Origin: Streptomyces sp. NK15101
GTDB taxonomy: Bacteria; Actinomycetota; Actinomycetes; Streptomycetales; Streptomycetaceae
Direction of reading: 5' to 3'
DNA: 64,000 bases
NCBI RefSeq assembly: GCF_020400725.1
Contig: NZ_JAINVG010000026.1
Coordinates: 27,320 to 91,319, forward strand
The position numbers and the translations under genes were made by a program. Each line of letters begins with the position of its first letter. Position 1 is the first letter of the stretch. Shown here piece by piece: positions 50,446-59,366 of the stretch. The notes below the pieces were generated by a model. It had not been told where the DNA came from and ran no database searches. It saw only the letters and a list, made by a program, of their open reading frames with translations.

Positions 50446-51474
50446 CTACTCCCCCTCGGTCCCCTCCTTCGCCCGGCTCGGCTGCACCCGCTTCGGCTCG
50501 CCCGGCATCTTCGGGTACTCCGGCGGGTACGGCAGGTCGCCGAGACCGCGTTCCGCCTCGTCCCGCCGGGCCAGTTCGAGCAGCGACTCCAGACCGAACC
50601 GCTCGTCGTCCATGTCGGCGTGGACGTCGCCGACCTCCGCGTACCGGGCCGGCATCGTCCTGATGTCGAAGTCCTGCGGCACGACCTCGCCGATCTCCTC
50701 CCACCTCAGCGGCGCCGAGACGGGGGCGTTCGGCCGGGGGCGCACGGAGTAGGCGGAGGCCATCGTGCGGTCCCGGGCCATCTGGTTGTAGTCGACGAAG
50801 ATCCGCTCGCCGCGCTCCTCCTTCCACCACCCGGTCGTGACCCGGTCCGGCATCCGCCGCTCCAGCTCCCGGCCGCAGGCGATCGCCGCCCGCCTGACCT
50901 GGGTGAACGTCCATCGGGGATGAATGGGCACGAAGACGTGGAGGCCCCGGCCGCCGGAGGTCTTCGGCCAGCCGCGCAGCCCGTGCTCGTCGAGGACCGC
51001 GCGCAGCTCGCGTGCGGCGCGGACGGCGTCGGCGTAGTCCGTGCCGGGCTGGGGGTCGAGGTCGATGCGGAGCTCGTCGGGACGGTCGGTGTCGTCCCGG
51101 CGCACCGGCCAGGGGTGGAAGGTGACGGTGCCGAGATTGGCCGCCCACAGCACGGCCGCCGGCCCGGTGGGGCACATCTCGTCGGCCGTCCGGCCGCTGG
51201 GGAAGGTGATGCGGGCCGTCGGGATCCAGTCCGGGAGGTGCTTCGGGGCGCGCTTCTGGAAGAAGGACTCGCCGGTCATCCCGTCGGGCCGGCGCTCCAG
51301 GGTGGTGGGGCGGTCCCGCAGGGCGCGGGTGATGCCGTCGCCCACGGCCAGGTAGTACCGGACCAGGTCCATCTTGGTGTAGCCGGGCTCCGGGAAGTAC
51401 ACCTTGTCGGGGCTGGAGATCCGCACGGTCCGGTCGCCCACTTCGAGTTCCACCGCCGCCGCCTTGCCTGCCAT
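50446..51474 (-). CDS. LigD-type DNA polymerase/primase domain protein (NHEJ)
   Basis: A 342-aa stand-alone archaeo-eukaryotic primase-like polymerase equal to the LigD PolDom. Motifs are ISSPDKVYFPEPGYTK at the N-terminus, SFFQKRAPKHLPDW, the catalytic D-x-D in RIDLDPQPG, WPKTSGGRGLHVFVPI, and IFVDYNQMARDRTMASAYSVRP. It adds (ribo)nucleotides at broken ends for end joining with Ku. ATG 51474 is chosen over further upstream in-frame starts. It is divergent (52 bp) from a separate ligase gene, so polymerase and ligase are on two proteins here. No Ku gene in the window. Confidence 0.93.
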   Translation of the reverse strand: MAGKAAAVELEVGDRTVRISSPDKVYFPEPGYTKMDLVRYYLAVGDGITRALRDRPTTLERRPDGMTGESFFQKRAPKHLPDWIPTARITFPSGRTADEMCPTGPAAVLWAANLGTVTFHPWPVRRDDTDRPDELRIDLDPQPGTDYADAVRAARELRAVLDEHGLRGWPKTSGGRGLHVFVPIHPRWTFTQVRRAAIACGRELERRMPDRVTTGWWKEERGERIFVDYNQMARDRTMASAYSVRPRPNAPVSAPLRWEEIGEVVPQDFDIRTMPARYAEVGDVHADMDDERFGLESLLELARRDEAERGLGDLPYPPEYPKMPGEPKRVQPSRAKEGTEGE

Positions 51475-51526
51475 GCCGGTCAGCCTAGGGTTCGCCGACA
51501 AGTAGCGCATACCGGACAATCGGCCC

Positions 51527-52585
51527 ATGGACCTCCCGGTGATGCCGCCCGTGAAACCGATGCTGGCCAAGCCCGCGAAGCGGATCCCACCCGGGATGCA
51601 CTACGAGGCGAAGTGGGACGGCTTCCGCGCGATCGTGCACCGGGACGGGCCGGAGCTCGTCATCGGCAGCCGGACGGGCAAGCCGCTCACCCGCTACTTC
51701 CCCGAGCTGGTCGAGGCGCTGACGGCCCGGCTGCCGGAGCGCTGCGTCGTCGACGGGGAGATCGTCGTCGAGCACGACGGCCGCCTGGACTTCGACCGGC
51801 TCGCGGAGCGCATCCATCCGGCCGCCTCCCGGATCCGTCTGCTCGCCGAGACCACCCCGGCCCGGTTCATCGCCTTCGACCTGCTCGCCCTCGGGGACGA
51901 CTCGCTGCTCGACACCCCGCTGAGCGAGCGCCGGGCGGCCCTGGAGCGGGTCCTCGCCGGGGTCGGCGCGCCCCTCCACCTGGCCCCGGCGACCCGGGAC
52001 GCCGGGCTCGCGGCGCGCTGGTTCGATCAGTACGAGGGCGCCGGCCTCGACGGGGTGATCGCCAAGCCGCTCGACCTGGCGTACCAGCCGGACGCCCGCC
52101 TCATGTACAAGATCAAGCACGAGCGGACGGCCGACGTCGTCGTCGCCGGATACCGCTTCCACAAGGGCGGACCGGTCGTCGGCTCGCTACTGCTCGGCCT
52201 CTACGACGAGCGGGGCGCCCTCCAGCACGTCGGCGTGTGCGCGGCCTTCACCGCCGCCCGCCGCGCCGAGCTCGTCGAGGAGCTGGAGCCGCTCCGGATG
52301 GATCCCCCGGACGGGCACCCGTGGGCGGCGTGGACGGACGAGGCCGCGCACGAGAGCGCCCGGCTGCCGGGCGCCCCGAACCGCTGGTCGGGCAGGAAGG
52401 ACCCGTCCTGGGTCGCGCTGCGGCCGGAGCGGGTCTGCGAGGTCGGCTACGACCACATGGAGGGGGACCGGTTCCGTCACACCGCCCAGTTCAAGCGGTG
52501 GCGCCCGGACCGGACGCCGGACTCCTGCGGCTACGCGCAACTGGGGGAACCCGTCTCGTACGACCTGGCGGAGATCTTCACGTAG
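51527..52585 (+). CDS. ATP-dependent DNA ligase (LigC/LigD ligase-domain type)
   Basis: A 352-aa ligase. The adenylated Lys is in YEAKWDGFR (motif I, about 26-34), with VDGEIVV (motif III), FIAFDLLAL, GLDGVIAKP (motif IV), LMYKIKHERTADVVVAG (motif V) and the OB-fold C-terminus with WVALRPERVCEVGYDHME. Seals nicks in end joining together with the divergent polymerase-domain protein. ATG 51527. Stand-alone ligases of this type are usually called LigC in mycobacteria. Confidence 0.92.
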   Translation: MDLPVMPPVKPMLAKPAKRIPPGMHYEAKWDGFRAIVHRDGPELVIGSRTGKPLTRYFPELVEALTARLPERCVVDGEIVVEHDGRLDFDRLAERIHPAASRIRLLAETTPARFIAFDLLALGDDSLLDTPLSERRAALERVLAGVGAPLHLAPATRDAGLAARWFDQYEGAGLDGVIAKPLDLAYQPDARLMYKIKHERTADVVVAGYRFHKGGPVVGSLLLGLYDERGALQHVGVCAAFTAARRAELVEELEPLRMDPPDGHPWAAWTDEAAHESARLPGAPNRWSGRKDPSWVALRPERVCEVGYDHMEGDRFRHTAQFKRWRPDRTPDSCGYAQLGEPVSYDLAEIFT

Positions 52586-53004
52586 ATCACGTGGATCACA
52601 TAGACCCCGTGGACCGCGGCCCGGAGACGGCGGACGGCGACCGCAAGCACGGAACGGACGCCGGCGGAAGCAGCCGGACCGGTACGTGAGATGCCACACA
52701 TTCCACGGCCGGGCCGCCGGCCCCCGCCACCGTGATCAGGTCATGTGTTCGACGAACTCCCGCGCGATACGCAAGGACGGTGCGCAAAGCGGCGGCGGCC
52801 ACCCGCCCCCGTACCTGCGGGAACGCGCCCGGCACCGGACCGCACCGCCGCGCGCGCCGCTCCTCCGGGGCCCGCGCCGCCCTCCGCCGGCGCACCCCGC
52901 CGTTGCCCGCTCGCGACACCGCCGTGCCGGAACCCGTACGGCCATCCGGTACGTATGGAGAGGAGACTCTTCCGTACCCTCCCCGGACCGACTAGGACTG
53001 ACCC
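52586..53004. other. 419-bp gap without convincing gene
   Basis: Open frames here (both strands) are Arg/Pro/Ala-rich shadows with no ribosome site. Near the ligase stop there is a small direct repeat (GTAGATCAC/GTGGATCAC). A promoter for the next gene probably lies near 52950-52975 (GGTACGTATGGAG). Confidence 0.5.
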
Positions 53005-53256
53005 GTGATCACCTCGCCCTCGCGCCTCGTTCCCGTCCCGATCCCCGACAGCGTGGCCGCGATGATCGGCGCCTGCCTGCCGCTGCACGTCCTCCAGGCC
53101 GAGGTCGACGCGGACTGCGCGGCGCGCGAGGTGTACCGCTTCCGGGGACCGCTCTGCGCGGAGGACCGGGCGGACCGCGAGCACGCGCTCGCCGCCCTGG
53201 CGCGGGCCAACAAGATCCTCGCCAAGCACCACCCCCGACTGCCCGTCACCCCCTGA
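53005..53256 (+). CDS. Small hypothetical protein
   Basis: An 83-aa protein from GTG 53005 with AGGA seven bases upstream: VPVPIPDSVAAMIGACLPLHV...REVYRFRGPLCAEDRADREHALAALARANKIL. A largely helical acidic/basic pattern with two Cys. No family recognised. It sits 65 bp before the exporter gene and could be co-transcribed. Confidence 0.6.
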   Translation: MITSPSRLVPVPIPDSVAAMIGACLPLHVLQAEVDADCAAREVYRFRGPLCAEDRADREHALAALARANKILAKHHPRLPVTP

Positions 53257-53321
53257 TCCGCCCCCACCTGTCCGGCCGTCCCCCGCATGCGTGAGGGCGG
53301 CGGCGGTGTGACGCTGCGAGG

Positions 53322-55415
53322 GTGACCACGACCAGCGACGCAGCGCCCGCACCCACGGCCGCCACCGAGCCACCCGTGCTCGACAGCCGCCGCCGCAACA
53401 TCGTCTTCGGCACGATCATGCTGGGCGTCCTCCTCGCCGCCCTCGACCAGACGATCGTCGGCACTGCCCTGCCCACGATCGTCTCGGACCTCGGCGGCGC
53501 CGCCCACATGTCCTGGGTGGTCACCTCGTACCTGCTGGCCGAGACGGTCGCCACCGTCCTCGTCGGCAAGTTCGGCGACCTCTTCGGCCGCAAGGTGATC
53601 TTCCAGATCTCCGCGGTCGTCTTCATCACCGGCTCGTTCCTCTGCGGACTCGCCACCAACATGACGCTGCTGATCGTCTGGCGCGGCCTCCAGGGCATCG
53701 GCGCCGGCGGTCTGATGGTCACCTCCATGGCGCTCATCGCCGATGTGATCCCCCTGCGCGACCGCGGCAAGTACCAGGGCGCGATCGGGGCCGTCTTCGG
53801 CGTCTCGACCGTCGTCGGCCCGCTCCTCGGCGGTCTGTTCACCGACCACCTCAGCTGGCGCTGGGCCTTCTACGTCAACGTCCCCATCGCGATCCTCGTC
53901 GTCATCGCCGCCGCCCGCTCGATCCCCTCGGTGCGCTCCGCGAGCCGGCCGGTCATCGACTACGCCGGCATCGCGTTCGTCGCCGTCGGCTCCAGCGCCC
54001 TGATCCTGGCGACCAGTTGGGGCGGCAACGAGTACGCCTGGGGCTCCGGCGTCATCATCGGACTCTTCGCGGGCGGTCTCGTCGCCCTGGGGCTCTTCTG
54101 CTGGATCGAGACCCGGGCGGTCCAGCCCATGCTGCCCATGCGGCTGTTCCGGAACCCGGTCTTCACCGTCTGCTCCGTGCTCAGCTTCGTCGTCGGCTTC
54201 GCCATGCTCGGCGCGATGACCTTCCTGCCGACCTATCTGCAGTACGTCGACGGGGAGTCGGCGACCATGTCCGGCATCCGCACCCTGCCCATGGTCGTCG
54301 GCCTGCTCATCGCCTCGATCTTCAGCGGCAACGTCGTCAGCAAGAGCGGCCGGTACCGGGTCTTCCCCATCGTCGGCTGTCTGGTGATGGGCATCGGCCT
54401 CTTCCTGCTCTCCCTCATGGGACCGGACACCGGCACCTGGCTGGAATCGCTGTACATGTTCGTCCTCGGCACCGGCATCGGCCTGTGCATGCAGGTCCTG
54501 ACCATCGCCGTGCAGAACACCGTCGACTACTCCGACCTCGGCACCGCCACCTCCGGCGTCACCTTCTTCCGCACCCTCGGCAGCTCCTTCGGCACGGCCG
54601 TCTTCGGCACGATCTACGCCAACTCCCTCCGGCCCAACCTCACCAGCGGTGTCGTCGAGGCCGGCACCGTCGCCAGGAGCCTCGGCGTGGATCCGGCCGG
54701 GATCGCGCAGGCCGCGCAGAGCCCGGCCGGGCTGCACGCCCTCCCGGACCGGATCGCCGAGCCGATCGTCCGGGCCTACGCGGACACCCTGCAGACCGTC
54801 TTCCTCTGGACGGTGCCGGTCGCGGCCGTCGGCTTCGTCGTCGCCCTCTTCCTCAAGCAGGTAGAGCTGCGCGACTCGGCCCGCTCCGCCGCCCCCGACA
54901 TGGGCGAGGGCTTCGGCTCCCCCACCATGTCCGGCGACTCGGAGAAGCTCCTCGAACTGGTCGTCGGCCGGATCCTGCGGCGCACCGACTACGAGACGGC
55001 CCGGCGGATCGTCGCCGCGTCCGACACCCGGCTCGACACGGCCGGGGCCTGGGCGGTGATGCAGGTCGAACTCTTCACGCGGACGGTCGGGCACGCGAGC
55101 CTCGGCCTGATCGCGGCCGGCCGGCGGGTGCCGCCCGAGGTGCTGCTGCCGGTCTTCGACCGGATGGTCGACGAGGGCTTCCTCACCCGCGACGGCAACC
55201 TGCTCTCCCACACGCAGGCGGGCAGGCGCGAGGCGGACGTCATCACCCGCGCCTGGGGCGAGTGGCTCTCCGACGCGGTCGCGCGGGAGCGCGGCCGGCC
55301 CAGCGGGCCCGAGCTGCGGGTGGCGACGGACGCCATCGCCAAGAAGATCGTGGCCGAGGACCTCGCGAGCGGGCTCCCGAGAGAACGGGTGCCGGCGGGC
55401 GCGGGCGCGCGCTGA
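53322..55415 (+). CDS. DHA2-type MFS drug exporter with C-terminal winged-helix-like domain
   Basis: A 697-aa protein. Residues about 25-515 form a 14-helix EmrB/QacA-type MFS exporter (DHA2 motif LAALDQTIVGTALPTIVSDL; GKFGDLFGRK loop; motif C in GAVFGVSTVVGPLLGG). After a short linker (MGEGFGSPTMSGDSEK), residues about 530-697 are an extra cytoplasmic domain: AWAVMQVELFTRTVGHASLG, PPEVLLPVFDRMVDEGFLTRDG, LLSHTQAGRREADVITRAW. It reads like a winged helix and contains no membrane segment. Start GTG 53322. Likely proton-driven efflux of an unknown drug; the tail may sense or regulate. Confidence 0.9.
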   Translation: MTTTSDAAPAPTAATEPPVLDSRRRNIVFGTIMLGVLLAALDQTIVGTALPTIVSDLGGAAHMSWVVTSYLLAETVATVLVGKFGDLFGRKVIFQISAVVFITGSFLCGLATNMTLLIVWRGLQGIGAGGLMVTSMALIADVIPLRDRGKYQGAIGAVFGVSTVVGPLLGGLFTDHLSWRWAFYVNVPIAILVVIAAARSIPSVRSASRPVIDYAGIAFVAVGSSALILATSWGGNEYAWGSGVIIGLFAGGLVALGLFCWIETRAVQPMLPMRLFRNPVFTVCSVLSFVVGFAMLGAMTFLPTYLQYVDGESATMSGIRTLPMVVGLLIASIFSGNVVSKSGRYRVFPIVGCLVMGIGLFLLSLMGPDTGTWLESLYMFVLGTGIGLCMQVLTIAVQNTVDYSDLGTATSGVTFFRTLGSSFGTAVFGTIYANSLRPNLTSGVVEAGTVARSLGVDPAGIAQAAQSPAGLHALPDRIAEPIVRAYADTLQTVFLWTVPVAAVGFVVALFLKQVELRDSARSAAPDMGEGFGSPTMSGDSEKLLELVVGRILRRTDYETARRIVAASDTRLDTAGAWAVMQVELFTRTVGHASLGLIAAGRRVPPEVLLPVFDRMVDEGFLTRDGNLLSHTQAGRREADVITRAWGEWLSDAVARERGRPSGPELRVATDAIAKKIVAEDLASGLPRERVPAGAGAR

Positions 55416-55443
55416 GCCGGCCCGGTCGGGCAAGGGGCCCGGC

Positions 55444-55887
55444 TCAGTCCGGGAAGTCGCCGTCCACGTACACCCACGCGCCCTCGTGGCGGGCGAAACG
55501 GCTCCGCTCGTGGAGGGAACCGGCCTCGCTCCCGTGGACGTAGCGGGCCGTGAAGGTGACGGTGCCGCGCTGGTGGAAGGCGGTGCCCTCGGCGGTCTCC
55601 TCGATCTCCAGGCCGGTCCAGCGCATCCCCGGGTCGAAGTCGACCTCGCCCGGCCGTGTCTCCGGCGCCCAGGTGCGCAGCAGGTAGGCCTCGTCGCGGA
55701 CGACGAAGGCGCTGTAGCGGGAGCGCATCAGGAGCTCGGCCGTGGGCGCCGTACCGCCGGCGCCCGAGTGGAACCGGCCGCAGCACGCGCCGTACGCGGC
55801 GTCGAGACCGCAGGGGCAGGGCGAGGTCGCGGTCACGGCGGGCGCGGCGGCCGGGGACGTGCGGGGGCGGGTCTTGCGTCGGGACAT
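55444..55887 (-). CDS. YchJ family (UPF0225, SEC-C-like) protein
   Basis: A 147-aa protein. The N-terminal zinc-binding motif SPCPCGLDAAYGACCGRFHSG (about 22-42, in parts) and the LLMRSRYSAFVVRDEAYLLRTW and FHQRGTVTFTARYVHG blocks match YchJ family members. Function unknown beyond metal binding. ATG 55887. Convergent with the exporter gene. Confidence 0.9.
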   Translation of the reverse strand: MSRRKTRPRTSPAAAPAVTATSPCPCGLDAAYGACCGRFHSGAGGTAPTAELLMRSRYSAFVVRDEAYLLRTWAPETRPGEVDFDPGMRWTGLEIEETAEGTAFHQRGTVTFTARYVHGSEAGSLHERSRFARHEGAWVYVDGDFPD

Positions 55888-56001
55888 GGCGTCATTGTCC
55901 CCCACCCGGGTGGTCGCGGCGGCGCCCGGCATGTGGACGCCCCCGTGGACGGCGGCCCGGAATCCCACTGCTCAGAGGGCGCGTCCGAGTAGCGTACGAG
56001 C

Positions 56002-57345
56002 ATGAAACTGACGATTCTCGGAGGCGGCGGATTCCGGGTGCCGCTGGTGTACGGCGCCCTCCTCGGCGACCACGCCGAGGGGCGGGTCACCCACGTCACC
56101 CTGTACGACCTCGACGAGGGGCGGCTCTCGGCCATCGCGCGGGTGCTCGCGGACCAGGCGGAGGGCGTGCCGGACGCGCCGGTGGTGACGGCGACGACGG
56201 ATCTGGACGAGGCGCTGCGCGGGACGGACTTCGTGTTCTCGGCGATCCGGGTCGGCGGTCTGGAGGGGCGGGCGGCCGACGAGCGGATCGCGCTCGCCGA
56301 GGGCGTGCTCGGCCAGGAGACGGTGGGGGCGGGCGGCATCGCGTACGGCCTGCGGACCGTGCCCGTGGCGATCCGCATCGCCCGGAGGATCGCCGAACTC
56401 GCCCCCGACGCCTGGGTCATCAACTTCACCAATCCGGCCGGCCTGGTCACGGAGGCGATGGCCCGGGTGCTCGGCGACCGGGTCGTCGGCATCTGCGACT
56501 CCCCGGTCGGCCTCGGCCGCCGGGTCGCCCGCGTCCTGGGCGCGAACCCGGACGAGGCCTGGATCGACTACGTGGGCCTCAACCACCTGGGCTGGCTGCG
56601 GGGGCTGCGGGTCGGCGGCCGGGACGTGCTGCCGCGGCTGTTCGCCGACGAGGAGGCGCTCGGCTCCTTCGAGGAGGGCCGGCTCTTCGGCCCGGAGTGG
56701 CTGCGCTCGCTCGGCGCGATCCCCAACGAGTACCTGCACTACTACTACTTCAACCGGGAGGCGGTCCACGCCTACCGGACGGCCGAGCGGACGCGCGGAG
56801 CGTACCTGCGGGACCAACAGGGCCGCTTCTACGAGGAGATGGGCAAGCCCGACACCCCGGCCCTCGCCGCCTGGCGGCGTACGCTCGCCGACCGCGAGGC
56901 CACCTACATGGCCGCCAACCGGGAGGCCGCCGGGATCGGGGAGCGCGACGAGGAGGACCTGGAGTCGGGCGGCTACGAGAAGGTGGCGCTCGCGCTCATG
57001 GGGGCGATCGCCCGGGACGAGCGGACCACGCTGATCCTCAACGTCCGCAACGGCTCGACGCTCTCGGTACTCGACGCGGACGCGGTGATCGAGGTGCCGT
57101 GCTTCGTGGACGCGAACGGCGCCCACCCCGTCTCCGTGGCCCCGCTGCCGTACCACGCCGTCGGTCTGGTGACCGCCGTGAAGGCGGTGGAGCGCGAGGT
57201 CCTCGCGGCCGTGGAGAGCGGCTCGCGGGCGACGGCCGTCAAGGCCTTCGCGCTGCACCCCCTGGTGGACTCGGTGGCGGTGGCCCGCCGTCTCGTGGAG
57301 GGCTACACGGCGGAGCACCCGGGACTTGCCTGGCTGCGAAGCTGA
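56002..57345 (+). CDS. 6-phospho-beta-glucosidase, GH4 family
   Basis: A 447-aa NAD- and Mn-dependent glycosidase. The N-terminal Rossmann motif LTILGGGGFRVPLVYGAL, the metal/catalytic Cys in GICDSPVGLG, the His in GLNHLGWLRG, INFTNPAGLVTEAM and EVPCFVDANG are typical of family 4 enzymes acting on 6-phospho-beta-glucosides. It cleaves PTS-imported disaccharide phosphates in the cytoplasm. No PTS gene is adjacent. ATG 56002 in a 114-bp divergent gap. Confidence 0.92.
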   Translation: MKLTILGGGGFRVPLVYGALLGDHAEGRVTHVTLYDLDEGRLSAIARVLADQAEGVPDAPVVTATTDLDEALRGTDFVFSAIRVGGLEGRAADERIALAEGVLGQETVGAGGIAYGLRTVPVAIRIARRIAELAPDAWVINFTNPAGLVTEAMARVLGDRVVGICDSPVGLGRRVARVLGANPDEAWIDYVGLNHLGWLRGLRVGGRDVLPRLFADEEALGSFEEGRLFGPEWLRSLGAIPNEYLHYYYFNREAVHAYRTAERTRGAYLRDQQGRFYEEMGKPDTPALAAWRRTLADREATYMAANREAAGIGERDEEDLESGGYEKVALALMGAIARDERTTLILNVRNGSTLSVLDADAVIEVPCFVDANGAHPVSVAPLPYHAVGLVTAVKAVEREVLAAVESGSRATAVKAFALHPLVDSVAVARRLVEGYTAEHPGLAWLRS

Positions 57346-57418
57346 GATGGCCGGGCGACGAACGGACGGCTGACGAACACCTTTACGGGCCGGGGGGCGC
57401 GGCCTAGGCTCGCGCCCC

Positions 57419-59308
57419 ATGACCTCACTGCGCAAGGGAGTTCGACGTGCGGCGGGCCTCCTCGCCGCGGTCTGCCTGCTGGCCGCCGGCCTGGTGGGAA
57501 CCACGCCGGCGGCCGCCGGAACGCCCACGCCGGGCGAAGGGCCGGCCGTCGTCCCCGTGCAGACCACCGGGCCCGCCGACCGGCGGTTCAACCTGGTGTT
57601 CATGGGCGACGGGTACACCGCGGCGGAGATGCCGGCGTTCCGCGCGGACCTGGAACGGCACCTCAACACCCTGTGGAGCATCGAGCCCTTCGCCTCGTAC
57701 CGCTCGTACATCAACGTGTGGGCGGTGGAGGTCCCCTCGGCGGAGTCCGGCGTGGACTGCGACCCGGGCCTCGACGCCCCCGTCCGTGACACGGCGCTCG
57801 ACATGGGCTTCTGGGGCGGCTGCGATCCGGACAGCGTGCAGCGGCTGCTCACCGTCGACAGCCGGAAGGCGGGCGCGCTCGCCGACCTCGTCCCCGGCAC
57901 CGTCCGCGCCAACCGGCAGATCGTCGCCCTCGCCCACAGCGACACCTACGGCGGGGCGGGCGGGAGTTACGCCACGGCCTCCGGCGGCAACGCGCTCTCC
58001 TCGCTCATCACCCCGCACGAGATCGGGCATTCGCTCGGCGGCCTCCAGGACGAGTACGACTACTACGCTCGCGGGGTCCCGGGCGGGGCCTACGAGGGAT
58101 CCGAACCGTCCTCCGCGCACCACACCCTCCTGACGGAGGAGCAGATGCGGGAGCAGCGGGCCAAGTGGTGGCGCTGGCTCGGCGAGGAGAGCGAGTCCGG
58201 CGGGGTCATCGGCCGCCACGAAGGCGGGATGTACAGCACGAAGGGCGTCTGGCGCCCGAGCCGGCACTCCCTCATGAAGACCCTCGGCTACGCCTTCGAC
58301 CAGGTGGAGCGCGAGGTGATGGTCCGGGCGATCTCGGCGAAGGTGAACCTGATCCAGGACCACACCCCGGACACGGCGCCGATCGGGGCGGACCGCACGG
58401 TGTGGGTGGACACCCTGCACCCGGTGGGCGGCGCGCTCTCCGTGACCTGGAAGCTGGACGGGCGGACCCTCGACACCCGCGGCGCCCGCACCGTCGACCT
58501 ACGGGAGCTGCGGGTCTCCCCCGGGACGCACACCCTGACGGCGACGGTCACCGACCCGACGCCCTTCGTCCGCGACCCGGCGGTCCGCGACTCGGCGGCG
58601 CTCACCCGGACGGTCGGCTGGACGGTGGACCCCTCGCTGACCACCGTGGGGGGTCCGGAGGATCCCGGCTTCACCGGGCACACCCCGACCGGGTCCCCCG
58701 TCGGCGCCCGGAGCGTGGTCCACGCGGACACCACCCACGCGGTGGACGGCACCCCCGCCGTGCGCTGGCGGCTGGACGGCCGGCCGGTCGCGGCGGACGG
58801 CCGCAACGACCGTGACCTGGACCTGCGTTCGCTGCGGATCGCGCCGGGAACCCACGTCCTCACGGCCCGGCTCGCGGGCACGGACGAGGAGTTGAGCTGG
58901 ACGGTGGACGCCCGCCCGGCCACGGCCGCGTACGAACTGTCCGAGCCGCTGCGGACGGTGCGGCGTCCCGGGCGCCCCGTGGAGTACGTGTACGACGGCG
59001 CGTTCACGATGCGGCTGACCGCACGGGACGATCAGGAGGGCGCCGTGGTGAGCCAGTTCCGGGTCGACGGCGACGGCTGGTACACGTACTACGGCTGGCC
59101 GACGGACGCCGCCGCGCCCTTCCGCTTCTCGCCGGGCGGCACGGTGATCGACGACCTCGTGTACGGGAAGCTGGGCCGGAGCCGGGCGGTGCCGTGGGAC
59201 GACGCGACCCCGGACTACGGCACGCACACCGTCGAGTACCGGACGATCGACGCGGCCGGCAACATCGGCCGGGCGCGGAGCTTCCTGGTGACGCTGGTGC
59301 AGCCGTAG
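57419..59308 (+). CDS. Secreted M64 family metallopeptidase with C-terminal beta domains
   Basis: A 629-aa exported protein. Signal peptide about 1-34 (VRRAAGLLAAVCLLAAGLVG). The M64 catalytic domain carries FNLVFMGDGYTAAEM and the zinc site HEIGHSLGGLQDEYDYY (H-E-x2-H near 201-205, third ligand in QDEY). The C-terminal half (about 300-629) holds two Ig/PKD-like beta repeats (DGRTLDTRGARTVDLREL, DGRPVAADGRNDRDLDLRSL) and a final all-beta domain. M64 includes IgA peptidases; the substrate in a soil organism is likely another protein. ATG 57419. Confidence 0.88.
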   Translation: MTSLRKGVRRAAGLLAAVCLLAAGLVGTTPAAAGTPTPGEGPAVVPVQTTGPADRRFNLVFMGDGYTAAEMPAFRADLERHLNTLWSIEPFASYRSYINVWAVEVPSAESGVDCDPGLDAPVRDTALDMGFWGGCDPDSVQRLLTVDSRKAGALADLVPGTVRANRQIVALAHSDTYGGAGGSYATASGGNALSSLITPHEIGHSLGGLQDEYDYYARGVPGGAYEGSEPSSAHHTLLTEEQMREQRAKWWRWLGEESESGGVIGRHEGGMYSTKGVWRPSRHSLMKTLGYAFDQVEREVMVRAISAKVNLIQDHTPDTAPIGADRTVWVDTLHPVGGALSVTWKLDGRTLDTRGARTVDLRELRVSPGTHTLTATVTDPTPFVRDPAVRDSAALTRTVGWTVDPSLTTVGGPEDPGFTGHTPTGSPVGARSVVHADTTHAVDGTPAVRWRLDGRPVAADGRNDRDLDLRSLRIAPGTHVLTARLAGTDEELSWTVDARPATAAYELSEPLRTVRRPGRPVEYVYDGAFTMRLTARDDQEGAVVSQFRVDGDGWYTYYGWPTDAAAPFRFSPGGTVIDDLVYGKLGRSRAVPWDDATPDYGTHTVEYRTIDAAGNIGRARSFLVTLVQP

Positions 59309-59316
59309 CAGGACGG

Positions 59317-59351
59317 AAGGGGGCCCGCCGGCGATGCCGGCGGGCCCCCTT
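59317..59351. terminator. 16-bp perfect-stem bidirectional terminator
   Basis: AAGGGGGCCCGCCGGC pairs perfectly with GCCGGCGGGCCCCCTT around a 3-nt loop. It carries A and T runs on both sides and lies between convergent genes. Confidence 0.9.
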
Positions 59352-59366
59352 CGCGTACGGACCGGG

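Noticed and set aside
52992..55433. 813-codon minus-strand frame opposite the MFS exporter
   Set aside because: Asp/Glu/Arg/Val/Gly-biased shadow typical of high-GC DNA, with no recognisable motif; the plus strand encodes a clear MFS protein.
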